From NCBI GenBank assembly GCA_019753375.1, contig JAIELC010000072.1, positions 1-47,857 of the forward strand: a DNA stretch of 47,857 bases. The letters run 5' to 3'. Positions 34,676 through 42,600 of this stretch are shown piece after piece. Every line of letters starts with the position of its first letter. The first letter of the stretch is position 1. The position numbers were made by a program, and so were the translations under genes. The notes under the pieces are model-generated. The model worked only from the letters and a program-made list of their open reading frames with translations. It was not told the origin of the DNA and did not search any database. This DNA comes from Sphingomonas sp. Lineage in GTDB: Bacteria; Pseudomonadota; Alphaproteobacteria; Sphingomonadales; Sphingomonadaceae.

Positions 34676-37204
34676 TCAGAATTTATACCCGACCTGAACG
34701 CCGTAAAGGCGCCGCGCACCCGGCGAGATGAACGATCCGCCGAATTCGATCGCGGGGATCACTTCTGCCAGATAGGCCTTGTCGAGCAAGTTGTTGGCAA
34801 ACGCCGTGACCCGCCAGCGTTCGCCTTCGAGGCCAAGCCGCAGATCGACCACGCCAAAGGCATCGCGCCGCGCCACATCATAGCGCGCATCACCGACAAA
34901 GCCGGGCAGCGCCAGGGCCGATATCGGCAGCAGCGCGCTGAACAAGGTGGGCTTGGTCTGATCCTGCACGGTGTGGAACCAGGTCGGTCCGGTCAGCCGG
35001 TAATCGACGCGTGCCGTCACTTTCATGTGATCGCTGACGGGGACATTCCACTGGCTGCCCAGATTGACCGTATAGTCGGACGTATAGGGTGATTTGTTGC
35101 CGACGGTATCGGTGCGCGAGCTGTTCTGCTTGATTTCCGAATCGGTGATGTTGCCCGCTGCGGACAATTCCCACCACCGCGCGACTTTCCAGCGCAGGTC
35201 GATTTCACCGCCCCAAAGATCGACTCGGTCGATGTTGGAGACCACGCGCAGCAGACCAAAGGAGCCGACGAAGAATTCAAAGAACTGCATGTCGCGGACT
35301 TTGGTATAATAGCCGGCGAGGCTGTAGGTTACCGGTCCCAGCTTGCCCTTGATGCCGACTTCAAACGCGCTTGATCGTTCCTTGCGATAGCGGTCGTTGA
35401 TGACGACGTTGGCGTTGATCGTGCCGGGGGTTACGCCATCGTTGAAATTATTGGCTACGATCGCCGCGGCGCCCTGATTGTTGAAACCGCCCGATTTGAA
35501 GCCAACGCCCCAATCGGCGAACAAATTGGTGTTGGGCGCGATTTCCCAGCGCGCGGTGATCTTTGGTTCAAACTGACGGAATGTCTGCGATTGCGGGGCA
35601 ATCGCCCCCCCGGTCTGGCCGGGGTTGATCGGCCCGCCGGTAAAGGGATCGGTCGCGAGGGGGACGATGTTGGTATCGGACCGTTCCTCGATATCATAGC
35701 GCAGCGCAACGCCCAGCGTGATCGGCGAAACCGGTTTATATTCGGCCGATCCGAACACCGCATAGACATTGGTCTTGAACTTGTCCGCGAACAGCTGCGA
35801 CGTGGGATTGGATGAGGTCGGCGCGTTGTAGAGCTGCTTGATCACCCCCGCGCCGGTGTCCCCGCCCAGGCTGACGCCAACGGTGCGGTCGATATGGAGA
35901 TAATAGCCGCCCGCCTGCCATTTGAACGGGCCAGAACCATTGGACGCCAGCCGCACTTCGGTGCTGACATCGCTTTGGTTGCGCAGCTGATACTGTGTGC
36001 CGTCACAAGTGGTCGGGCTGTACGGACCAAAGGTCGATCCCGTCGCCGGCGCAAAGATGAACGGGACCGGCGACGAACCGATGAAACCCGGCTGATTGAC
36101 CGGGAAACCGGTATTGGCCGTGGTCGATGCAAAGCAGGCATTGACCGCAGCCGTCCCGGCTGGACTTGCGGCGCCGATATAGCGGGCAAAATCGGCCGAG
36201 GTGCCATCCGCCACCAGATTATTGCGGATATCCGAATACAGGCCCCACCAGGTCAGCGTCGCCGGCCCGAAATCATGATCGAGCTTGAGCGATGCTTCAA
36301 AGGTCTTTTGGTCATTGGTCGGTCGGATATTGGAATAATAACGGAAGACATGCTTGTTCACGTCTTCATAAAAGGCCGGATTCACCCCGGCAAAATTGGG
36401 CAAGTGGAACGAGGCGTTGAAGTTGATCGACGCACCGCTGAGTTCGCCATAGCGCAGCTTGGCATCAAGCTTGGTCGATGGCCCCAGATCGGCGATGACC
36501 CGACCATTGATGTTCCAGACCTGTTGGTCATCAACCGTTTTGCTGTTGAGGAAAATGTTCCGGTAAAAGCCGTCGGTCGTCCGGAAATCGCCCGACAAGA
36601 CAAAGCCGATCTTGTCGGTGAGTGGCCCGGCGATATAGCCGTTGACGGTGGCCGCATTGACATTGGCATAGCTTGCCTCGATCGCGCCTTCCAGACGATC
36701 GCCCGGCTTCAGCGTCTGCAGCACGATTGCGCCGGCGGCCGCGTTGCGACCGTAAAGCGCGCCTTGCGGGCCTTTCAGCACTTCGATCTGGCGGGTCGTC
36801 CCCTGATTCTGGTCCAGCGCTGCGGTGTTGGTTTTCAAAATGCCGTCGACCACCAGAGCAACCGAGCTTTCGGCGTCGCGCGCGCCGTTGATGCCGCGGA
36901 TGTTGATCTGGGTATCGCCCGCCTCGGCGGTGCTCGTCACAATCGTGACGCCGGGGGTCAGCTTGATGAAGTCGGCGGCGGTCTTGATGTTCGCCTTTTC
37001 AATCGTGTCGGCGTTAAAGGCGGTAATCGATGCCGGCACCTTGGTCAGCGATTCACTGCCGCGTAGCGCGGTGACGATGATTTCGCCATCGGCGGGTTGG
37101 TCGGGGGCGGTCGTCGCTGGCGCTTCCTGCGCCATCGCCGTCGATGAATAGAGCGCTGCGGCGGAAATGCCGGCCAGCAACATCGCGTTGGTCATGCGTC
37201 TCAT
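34676..37204 (-). CDS. TonB-dependent receptor (siderophore or small-molecule importer)
   Basis: 842 residues. Signal peptide (ends ..AAALYSSTAMAQ), a TonB box within 'DGEIIVTALRG', plug domain with 'VPASITAFNADTIEKANIKT', 'INIRGINGARDAESSVALVV' and 'QIEVLKGPQGALYGRNAAAG', and a barrel ending in 'RRLYGVQVGYKF', whose last Phe is the BAM signal. It starts at ATG 37204 after GGGGAC; the frame is open 27 codons further upstream, but these overlap the preceding gene. It is the last gene of the minus-strand arm of the GntR-regulated locus, 25 bp after an NTF2-like gene, and so probably imports the substrate of that pathway. Confidence 0.95.
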   Translation of the reverse strand: MRRMTNAMLLAGISAAALYSSTAMAQEAPATTAPDQPADGEIIVTALRGSESLTKVPASITAFNADTIEKANIKTAADFIKLTPGVTIVTSTAEAGDTQINIRGINGARDAESSVALVVDGILKTNTAALDQNQGTTRQIEVLKGPQGALYGRNAAAGAIVLQTLKPGDRLEGAIEASYANVNAATVNGYIAGPLTDKIGFVLSGDFRTTDGFYRNIFLNSKTVDDQQVWNINGRVIADLGPSTKLDAKLRYGELSGASINFNASFHLPNFAGVNPAFYEDVNKHVFRYYSNIRPTNDQKTFEASLKLDHDFGPATLTWWGLYSDIRNNLVADGTSADFARYIGAASPAGTAAVNACFASTTANTGFPVNQPGFIGSSPVPFIFAPATGSTFGPYSPTTCDGTQYQLRNQSDVSTEVRLASNGSGPFKWQAGGYYLHIDRTVGVSLGGDTGAGVIKQLYNAPTSSNPTSQLFADKFKTNVYAVFGSAEYKPVSPITLGVALRYDIEERSDTNIVPLATDPFTGGPINPGQTGGAIAPQSQTFRQFEPKITARWEIAPNTNLFADWGVGFKSGGFNNQGAAAIVANNFNDGVTPGTINANVVINDRYRKERSSAFEVGIKGKLGPVTYSLAGYYTKVRDMQFFEFFVGSFGLLRVVSNIDRVDLWGGEIDLRWKVARWWELSAAGNITDSEIKQNSSRTDTVGNKSPYTSDYTVNLGSQWNVPVSDHMKVTARVDYRLTGPTWFHTVQDQTKPTLFSALLPISALALPGFVGDARYDVARRDAFGVVDLRLGLEGERWRVTAFANNLLDKAYLAEVIPAIEFGGSFISPGARRLYGVQVGYKF

Positions 37205-37229
37205 GGTCGAACGGTCCCCTTTTCGCTCC

Positions 37230-37628
37230 TCAGACGAGCACATTTGCTCCGCTGAAATAAACATAGACTTCCTGGAATCGGCCATCGCGGACGCGCCAGA
37301 AATTGGTGTTATTAAAGGTCGTTACCTGACCATCGGCCGCAGTCAGCACGGCTTCAAAACTTGCGGCGATACGGCCATTTTTCTCATCCACTGTGCAAGT
37401 GAAATCACGGTGAACAATTGTTTGCCACGCCCCAAAGAAATCGACGAACATTCGCTGGATCGCCGCTTTTCCCGCGTGCCGCGTAAAATCCGTCTGCACA
37501 CAGAACAACGCTTCATCGTTGAAACAATCTAGCGTGGCATCCAGCCGCTTGGCATCGACGCTGGCGAAATAGCGGTGAACGGCAAGATCGATCAGCGCCT
37601 CACGGCTCAGGGTTGGCTCATACTGCAT
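37230..37628 (-). CDS. NTF2/SnoaL-like protein, second of two
   Basis: 132 residues with a cone-like alpha+beta fold: helix 'LSREALIDLAVHRYFASVD', 'LDATLDCFNDEALFCVQTDF', 'AIQRMFVDFFGAW' and beta strands ending 'WRVRDGRFQEVYVYFSGANV'. This is the SnoaL/NTF2-like superfamily, small proteins that may be cyclases, isomerases, hydrolases or ligand-binding. It is similar in layout to the preceding gene (shared 'RYF--VD-KRL---LDCF', 'VYVY-SG-N'), so the two probably arose by duplication. Its ATG overlaps the upstream stop by one base (TGATG). Function unknown; membership in the substrate pathway is inferred from the tight operon. Confidence 0.82.
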   Translation of the reverse strand: MQYEPTLSREALIDLAVHRYFASVDAKRLDATLDCFNDEALFCVQTDFTRHAGKAAIQRMFVDFFGAWQTIVHRDFTCTVDEKNGRIAASFEAVLTAADGQVTTFNNTNFWRVRDGRFQEVYVYFSGANVLV

Positions 37629-38065
37629 CAGCCATTCCCTTCCTTCAGCAAATTGTCGCCGCTCATATAGACATAGACACGGTGGAACCGATCGCCCTTC
37701 AGATAGAAGCGATTGCAGTTCTCGTATCGCAGTTCACTGCCCCCGTTGGGGGTGATGAGGACAGTGAACTGCGAACAGATGGCGTTGCTTTGCGGATCGG
37801 CAGTGTGCACGAAATTGCCGTGCCAGATGCTGGAAAAATCGTTGAAAAGCCGTTCAAACATGGCCCGGATCGCGGTATCGCGCCCATTGTGGACCGTGTT
37901 TGACGTTACTTCGGTTAAAATGGCGTCTTCGGTGAAACAATCGAGCACCTGGCCAAGCCGCTTGTTATCGACACCGTCGAAATAGCGCTTGGTCACGATA
38001 TCGATATAATCCGGATAAGGCAGCACAGTCTGCCCTGCCCCGCCCTCACGCCACGCCATCGTCAT
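37628..38065 (-). CDS. NTF2/SnoaL-like protein, first of two
   Basis: 145 residues of the SnoaL-like fold. It contains 'DIVTKRYFDGVDNKRLGQVL', 'DCFTEDAILTEVTSN', 'AIRAMFERLFNDFSSIWHGN' and 'RFYLKGDRFHRVYVYMSGDN'. The start at ATG 38065 overlaps the stop of the racemase-like gene (ATGA) and is preceded by AAGGGG; a second Met two codons later is possible. It is paired with a paralogous gene immediately downstream. A heteromeric enzyme, as found for some tandem SnoaL-type proteins, is conceivable but unproven. Confidence 0.82.
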   Translation of the reverse strand: MTMAWREGGAGQTVLPYPDYIDIVTKRYFDGVDNKRLGQVLDCFTEDAILTEVTSNTVHNGRDTAIRAMFERLFNDFSSIWHGNFVHTADPQSNAICSQFTVLITPNGGSELRYENCNRFYLKGDRFHRVYVYMSGDNLLKEGNG

Positions 38066-38817
38066 GTCCACCCCTTGGTTATATCTGCGTCCTTGGGTAC
38101 TTCGGGCGATGGAAAGGCGCGCTTGCTGTGCGACAAGCCCAGCGTCACCAGCAGTTCGGCCTGTTTCCACGCCACCACGCCGGGGTTGATCACCGGGATC
38201 GGCAGCAGCTTGGCAAGATGCGCGGCGGATTGATGCATGGTGGTGGATCCCAGCACGATCACATCGGCGCCGTCCTGATCAATCGCGGCTCGCGCTTCTG
38301 CTTCCAGCTTGGCGAAGATCACGTCTTCCTTGCCCGCGAGCAGCTCGGTCACATCGGGCCGGGTGTTGATCGATCGCAGCGACGCGCACCGATCGTGCAA
38401 ATGATAGTCGGTCAGCGTCTTTTCGTACAAAGGGAACCATTCGGGCCACATCGTCAAAATGGTGAACCGCTTGCCGAGCATCATTGCCATATGAAAAGCC
38501 GCTTCGCCCGGCCCGATCACGGGAATAGAAAGGCGCGACCGCAGCGCGCGAACCCCGCTGTCGCTGACGGTATCGACCACCACGGCAGCGAACCCGTCCT
38601 CTTCGGCGTGCAGCCCGGCCTGAAAAACGGTCCAGTCCATCAGCAGCATATCGTGATAGCTGTCGCCCAGCGCAGCACCCCATTTTACGGCTTCGAAGAC
38701 GGGCTCAAAACCCGGCGCGATCGTTTCCGGCGCCAATTGACCACGCCGATTGGCAACGCCGGCGGCATCCATGGGTATCGGTACAATGACCTTGATACGA
38801 TGGTGTGCGCTGTCCAA
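38062..38817 (-). CDS. Asp/Glu/hydantoin racemase superfamily protein lacking both catalytic cysteines
   Basis: 251 residues. The fold is recognised from 'LRSRLSIPVIGPGEAAFHMA', 'LGKRFTILTMWPEW', 'AIDQDGADVIVLGSTTMHQS' and 'PVINPGVVAWKQAELLVTLG' followed by 'LSHSKRAF', matching hydantoin racemases. In active hydantoin racemases Cys residues sit in CFGDPG and LGCAGM; here the equivalents are T83 ('VDTVSDSG') and S191 ('LGSTTM'). The protein is therefore unlikely to racemise by the two-Cys mechanism. The start is TTG 38817, with GGGGGAG upstream. It is the first gene of the minus arm, divergent from the GntR gene with an operator between them. Other members of the superfamily include decarboxylases and maleate isomerase. 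Confidence 0.85.
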   Translation of the reverse strand: MDSAHHRIKVIVPIPMDAAGVANRRGQLAPETIAPGFEPVFEAVKWGAALGDSYHDMLLMDWTVFQAGLHAEEDGFAAVVVDTVSDSGVRALRSRLSIPVIGPGEAAFHMAMMLGKRFTILTMWPEWFPLYEKTLTDYHLHDRCASLRSINTRPDVTELLAGKEDVIFAKLEAEARAAIDQDGADVIVLGSTTMHQSAAHLAKLLPIPVINPGVVAWKQAELLVTLGLSHSKRAFPSPEVPKDADITKGWT

Positions 38818-38844
38818 GACTCCCCCTTTCCGAATGCAAGACTA

Positions 38845-38854
38845 TTGTATACAA
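38845..38854. promoter_or_regulatory. GntR-type operator in the divergent control region
   Basis: TTGTATACAA is a perfect 10-bp palindrome located between the racemase-like gene (minus) and the GntR gene (plus). It fits the FadR-subfamily pattern T-N-GT...AC-N-A. On the minus strand a TTGACG (38868-38863) lies 8 bases upstream and could be the -35 element, placing the operator in the spacer; a weak AATAGT -10 is only tentative. The same core recurs at 39595-39606. Confidence 0.65.
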
Positions 38855-38896
38855 ATATCGAGCGTCAAGCCCCCAGACCAATCTTAAGGATCAGCA

Positions 38897-39562
38897 ATGT
38901 CCCGCGCGTCCGAAAATGCCTATCGGTTTATCCGGGCTGAGATACTTTCCGGATCGCTGGCACCGGGAGAACAGCTGCGCGAAGAGCAGCTTGCAGACGC
39001 CTGCGGGGTATCACGAACCCCGGTGCGCGAGGCGTTGCGGCGCCTGGAAGCTGAACGGTTTATCCAGCGCAACGATAGCAAGCGGACCTTCGTCACCGAT
39101 TGGTCCTTTGACGAAATTGAAGAGAGCTTCGCGCTCCGCGGCATATTGGAGGGGCGCGCCGCCGTGCGCGCGGCGACGCGTATTTCATGCGCAGAGATTG
39201 ATCGGCTGGAAGGGCATAACAATGCCATCCGCCGTGCACTGGACGGGAAAACACCCGATATTCCGATGTTTCTGGACCATAACCGGGCGTTTCATGGCAT
39301 TATTCTTGAAGCCGCCGCGTCACAAAACCTGGCGCAGTTGCTGAGCCGGATCGTTGAACAACCCATCGTTGCGCGGACCGCGCGGCAATATGACAAGGCA
39401 CAGCTTGCCCGGTCACTGGCCGAACATGACGAGCTGGTCCTTGCTTTTCGCCGGCACGACCCGGTCTGGGCAGAAGCCGTGATGACCGCGCATATTCGTC
39501 GCGCATTTCATGCCTATAGCGACGCGCGCGGCGCCAATGTTCGGCTGGAGGCCGCCGAATAG
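38897..39562 (+). CDS. GntR family transcriptional regulator, FadR/FCD subfamily
   Basis: 221 residues. The winged-helix domain is residues 1-65: 'AYRFIRAEILSGSLAPGEQL', 'EEQLADACGVSRTPVREALR' and 'RLEAERFIQR'. The rest is an all-helical FCD domain. Its metal-ligand pattern includes 'FLDHNRAFHGIIL', 'AEHDELVLAF' and 'MTAHIRRAFHAY'. FCD regulators usually bind a carboxylate or CoA-linked intermediate and derepress catabolic genes. It is preceded by AAGGATC. The regulator sits at the centre of a divergent locus, with TTGTATACAA palindromes upstream of itself and of the following lyase gene, so autoregulation plus control of both arms is inferred. The effector is unknown. Confidence 0.93.
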   Translation: MSRASENAYRFIRAEILSGSLAPGEQLREEQLADACGVSRTPVREALRRLEAERFIQRNDSKRTFVTDWSFDEIEESFALRGILEGRAAVRAATRISCAEIDRLEGHNNAIRRALDGKTPDIPMFLDHNRAFHGIILEAAASQNLAQLLSRIVEQPIVARTARQYDKAQLARSLAEHDELVLAFRRHDPVWAEAVMTAHIRRAFHAYSDARGANVRLEAAE

Positions 39563-39568
39563 CCGCCC

Positions 39569-39596
39569 TTGACTTGCGCCATTGGGCAGCTAACTT
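39569..39596 (+). promoter_or_regulatory. candidate promoter of the lyase-hydantoinase operon
   Basis: TTGACT (39569-39574) and TAACTT (39591-39596), 16 bp apart, lie directly after the GntR stop codon. The -10 overlaps the start of the operator palindrome. Sequence match only. Confidence 0.5.
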
Positions 39597-39606
39597 TGTA
39601 TACAAA
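39595..39606 (+). promoter_or_regulatory. GntR-type operator abutting the ribosome-binding site
   Basis: TTTGTATACAAA is a perfect 12-bp palindrome containing the same TTGTATACAA core as at 38845-38854. It overlaps the candidate -10 and its last bases form part of the AAAGGAG site for the lyase gene at 39616. Bound repressor would thus block initiation of transcription. Confidence 0.75.
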
Positions 39607-39615
39607 GGAGCGGTC

Positions 39616-40512
39616 ATGCATATCGAGATGGTCGAAGTCGGCCCGCGGGATGGCCTGCAGAACGAGGCCGTGATTGTATCGACCGACGACAAGCTGGCGC
39701 TGATCGCCCGCCTGATCGACGCAGGTTCGCGGCGCCTTGAAGTGGCGAGTTTCGTCAACCCCCGGCGCGTGCCGCAAATGGCCGACGCTGAGGCGGTATG
39801 CGCGGGCCTGCCCTACCGGCCTGATGTTACCTATATCGGCCTGGTCATGAACGCGCGGGGCGCGGAGCGCGCGCTGGAGACGCGGATCGACCAGTTGGGT
39901 GCGGTATGCGTGTCGACCGACAGTTTCGCTGCCGCAAACCAGGGCCAGACCAGCGACGAATCGGTCGAGGTCGCGTGCGACATCATCGCGAAGGCGCGCG
40001 CGGCGGGACGGACCGGTCAGGTGACAATCGCTGGCAGTTTTGGCTGCCCGTTTGAAGGCGAGGTAAGCGAGGACCGGATCGTCGCAATGGCCGAAAGACT
40101 GGCAACCGCGACGCCTGTCGAAATCGCGCTGGCCGATACCATTGGCGTGGCGGGCCCGGGCGCGGTGCACCGGCTGGTGTCGCGTGTCCGCGTCGCCATT
40201 GCCCCTATTCCGGTCCGCATTCACTTGCACAACACCCGCAATACCGGCCTCGCCAATGTCTGGGCGGCGGTGGAAGCGGGCGTCAGGACCGTCGATGCGT
40301 CGCTTGGCGGGCTGGGGGGCTGTCCGTTCGCCCCGGGCGCGGCGGGCAACGTCCCGACGGAGGACGTTGTCTATATGCTGGATCGATCGGGCATGGCGAC
40401 GGGGCTTGATCTCGACAAGCTGTTAGCGGCCAATGCGTGGTTTGCGGATGTGATGGGAAAGCAATTGCCGGGAATGGTCAGCCGCGCTGGCCGCTTTCCC
40501 AAGGCGGCATAG
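39616..40512 (+). CDS. hydroxymethylglutaryl-CoA lyase-like (HMGL family) enzyme
   Basis: 298 residues, a TIM-barrel lyase that cleaves a 3-hydroxyacyl-CoA to acetyl-CoA (or propionyl-CoA) and an oxo acid. Key features: 'VEVGPRDGLQNE' (catalytic R11-D12), 'EVASFVNPRRVPQMADAE', 'EIALADTIGVAGP', metal-binding His in 'RIHLHNTRNTGLAN' (H203, H205) and the Cys loop 'LGGLGGCPFAPGAAGNVPTE' (C236). All match HMG-CoA lyase, but HCHDT is here HLHNT and the gene is not beside leucine-degradation genes. A related substrate such as a different 3-hydroxy-3-methyl acyl-CoA is likely. AAAGGAG precedes ATG 39616. It is the first gene of the plus arm. Confidence 0.9.
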   Translation: MHIEMVEVGPRDGLQNEAVIVSTDDKLALIARLIDAGSRRLEVASFVNPRRVPQMADAEAVCAGLPYRPDVTYIGLVMNARGAERALETRIDQLGAVCVSTDSFAAANQGQTSDESVEVACDIIAKARAAGRTGQVTIAGSFGCPFEGEVSEDRIVAMAERLATATPVEIALADTIGVAGPGAVHRLVSRVRVAIAPIPVRIHLHNTRNTGLANVWAAVEAGVRTVDASLGGLGGCPFAPGAAGNVPTEDVVYMLDRSGMATGLDLDKLLAANAWFADVMGKQLPGMVSRAGRFPKAA

Positions 40513-40537
40513 AAACGTTTGAAAGCAAGGGGAACGC

Positions 40538-42586
40538 ATGGCCTATCGTTTGGGCGTTGATGTTGGCGGCACTTTTACCGATTTGTTGCTATTCAACGAA
40601 GCCACCGGCGCGTGTTGGCGTGACAAGACGCCGTCGACGCCGCAGGACAGTTCGATCGGCATCCTGAACGGGGTGACGGCGATTTGTGAAAAGGCCGGGA
40701 TCGACCCAAGCCAGGTGGAGATTTTTCTGCACGGCACGACGGTCGCCACCAATGCCGTGCTGGAAGGAAAAGGCGCGCATGTCGGGCTGATCGTCACCGA
40801 AGGCTATCGCGATATCATGCAGATCGCGCGCAGCTATGTGCCCGGCGGGCTGGCCGCGTGGATCATCTGGCCAAAGCCGACGCCGCTGGCGCGCCTGGAA
40901 GATACGATCGCGGTTGGCGGGCGCATGGGCGCGGACGGCAAGGAAGTGCGGCCGCTTGATGAAGCCGGCGCCCGTGCCGCGCTGTCGGTGCTCAAGGCGC
41001 GCGGCGTGGAAGCCGTGACCGTATCGCTCATCAACGCCTATGTGAACGGCGCGCACGAAAAGCGCATTGGTGCGCTGGCCGCAGAAATCCTGCCCGGCGT
41101 GCCGGTGTCGTTGTCGCACGAGATATTGCCCGAAATGCAGGAATATGAGCGGACATTGACGACGGTCGCGAATGCCGCGGTGCGTCCCGTGGTCGGCCGC
41201 TATGTCCGCAACCTGCGCGCCAAGCTGCGCGACACCGGGATGAACGGCAAGATTGCGCTGTTGCGGTCTGATGGCGGGCTGATGAGCTCTGAAAAAGCCG
41301 AAGAACATCCGGTGTCATTGCTGATGTCCGGTCCCGCCGGCGGTGTGACGGGGGCGCTGTGGGTCGCCAGAAATGCCGGGCTGAAGAATATTCTGACGCT
41401 CGATGTTGGCGGCACCTCGACCGATGTCGCGCTGATCGAAAATCTGGAACCGCGCCGGGTGCGCACCACCGACGTCGGGCATTTATCGGTTCGCGCCTCG
41501 TCGCTTGATGTAAAGACCGTCGGCGCGGGCGGCGGGTCGATTGCCTATGTGCCCGACCTTACCAAGGCGCTGCGCGTCGGGCCGCAATCGGCCGGCGCGG
41601 TGCCGGGGCCGGTTGCTTATGGCAAGGGCGGCACCCAGCCGACCGTCACCGACGCCAATGTCGTGCTGGGGTATCTGCCAGAGGCGCTGCTCGGCGGAAC
41701 CTTCAAACTTGATCGCGAAGGTGCCAAGGCGGCGGTACAAACCATCGCCGACGCCCTTGGCATCGAACTGATGGCGGCGGCACGCGGCATCATCGACATT
41801 GTGAACGAAAATATGTTCGGCGCGCTGCGGATGATTTCAGTCCAGCAGGGCTATGATCCGCGCGATTTCGCGCTGATGGGTTTTGGCGGCGCAGGGCCGC
41901 TTCACGTCAACGCGGTGGCGCGGCTGATGGGCAGCTGGCCGGCGGTCTCGCCGGTGTCGCCGGGCGTGTTGTGCGCGCTGGGTGACGCGACGACGCGCAC
42001 CCGAACCGAAACCGCGCGCAGTTTTTCGCGGCTGGCGAGCACCACCGACACGGCCGAATTGCTCGCGATTCTGGACGAAATGGCAACGCAGACGCGCGGC
42101 GAGCTAAGTGATGACGGCATCGCCGCGGGCGACATCACCAGCCTGTTCGAAATCGATCTGCGCTATGAAGGGCAGGCGTTCGAAGTCGCGCTGACGATTG
42201 ACCCCGAAACGCTGCGGCGCGACGGAATTGCCGGGCTGACCGGCCGGTTCGATGCCGAACATCTGCGATTATTCACCTTCAACATGGCAAGCGCGCACGA
42301 GATCGTCAATCTGCGCGCCGTCGCGTTGGGCCGCGCGCTTGACCTGCCCGCCGCGCCGCTGCCGCAGGGCGATGGCAATCCGATTGCCGCCAAGCTGCGC
42401 GACCATGAATTGTGGATGGACGGCCGGGCCCAGCCTGCGGTGATCTATGACCGCGCCCGGCTGCGCGCCGGGGACCGGATTTCCGGCCCCGCGATCGTCG
42501 TCGAAATGGACTCGACGACGCTGATCGAAAGCAACCACGTCGCCACCGTTGATGCGGTGGGCAACATCCTGATCAATCCGGCCTGA
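40538..42586 (+). CDS. hyuA: hydantoinase/oxoprolinase family protein, subunit A
   Basis: 682 residues. HyuA-type ATPase subunit with an actin-like fold: phosphate-1 loop 'LGVDVGGTFTDLLLF', 'FLHGTTVATNAVLEGKGAHV', phosphate-2 'LTLDVGGTSTDVALIENL' (about 286-303) and 'MGFGGAGPLHVNAVARLM'. With HyuB these enzymes use ATP to phosphorylate and open cyclic amides: N-methylhydantoin, 5-oxoproline, caprolactam, or carboxylate acetone and acetophenone. Here HyuB follows 14 bp downstream, so the heteromer is complete. GGGGAAC precedes the start. The exact substrate cannot be read; the neighbouring carbamoyl-amidase-like gene favours a hydantoin- or imide-like ring. Confidence 0.94.
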   Translation: MAYRLGVDVGGTFTDLLLFNEATGACWRDKTPSTPQDSSIGILNGVTAICEKAGIDPSQVEIFLHGTTVATNAVLEGKGAHVGLIVTEGYRDIMQIARSYVPGGLAAWIIWPKPTPLARLEDTIAVGGRMGADGKEVRPLDEAGARAALSVLKARGVEAVTVSLINAYVNGAHEKRIGALAAEILPGVPVSLSHEILPEMQEYERTLTTVANAAVRPVVGRYVRNLRAKLRDTGMNGKIALLRSDGGLMSSEKAEEHPVSLLMSGPAGGVTGALWVARNAGLKNILTLDVGGTSTDVALIENLEPRRVRTTDVGHLSVRASSLDVKTVGAGGGSIAYVPDLTKALRVGPQSAGAVPGPVAYGKGGTQPTVTDANVVLGYLPEALLGGTFKLDREGAKAAVQTIADALGIELMAAARGIIDIVNENMFGALRMISVQQGYDPRDFALMGFGGAGPLHVNAVARLMGSWPAVSPVSPGVLCALGDATTRTRTETARSFSRLASTTDTAELLAILDEMATQTRGELSDDGIAAGDITSLFEIDLRYEGQAFEVALTIDPETLRRDGIAGLTGRFDAEHLRLFTFNMASAHEIVNLRAVALGRALDLPAAPLPQGDGNPIAAKLRDHELWMDGRAQPAVIYDRARLRAGDRISGPAIVVEMDSTTLIESNHVATVDAVGNILINPA

Positions 42587-42600
42587 GGAGGGGAATTCAG

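Noticed and set aside
35894..37066. 390-codon plus-strand frame opposite the second TonB receptor
   Set aside because: The receptor on the minus strand has signal peptide, plug and barrel motifs; the antisense frame has none.
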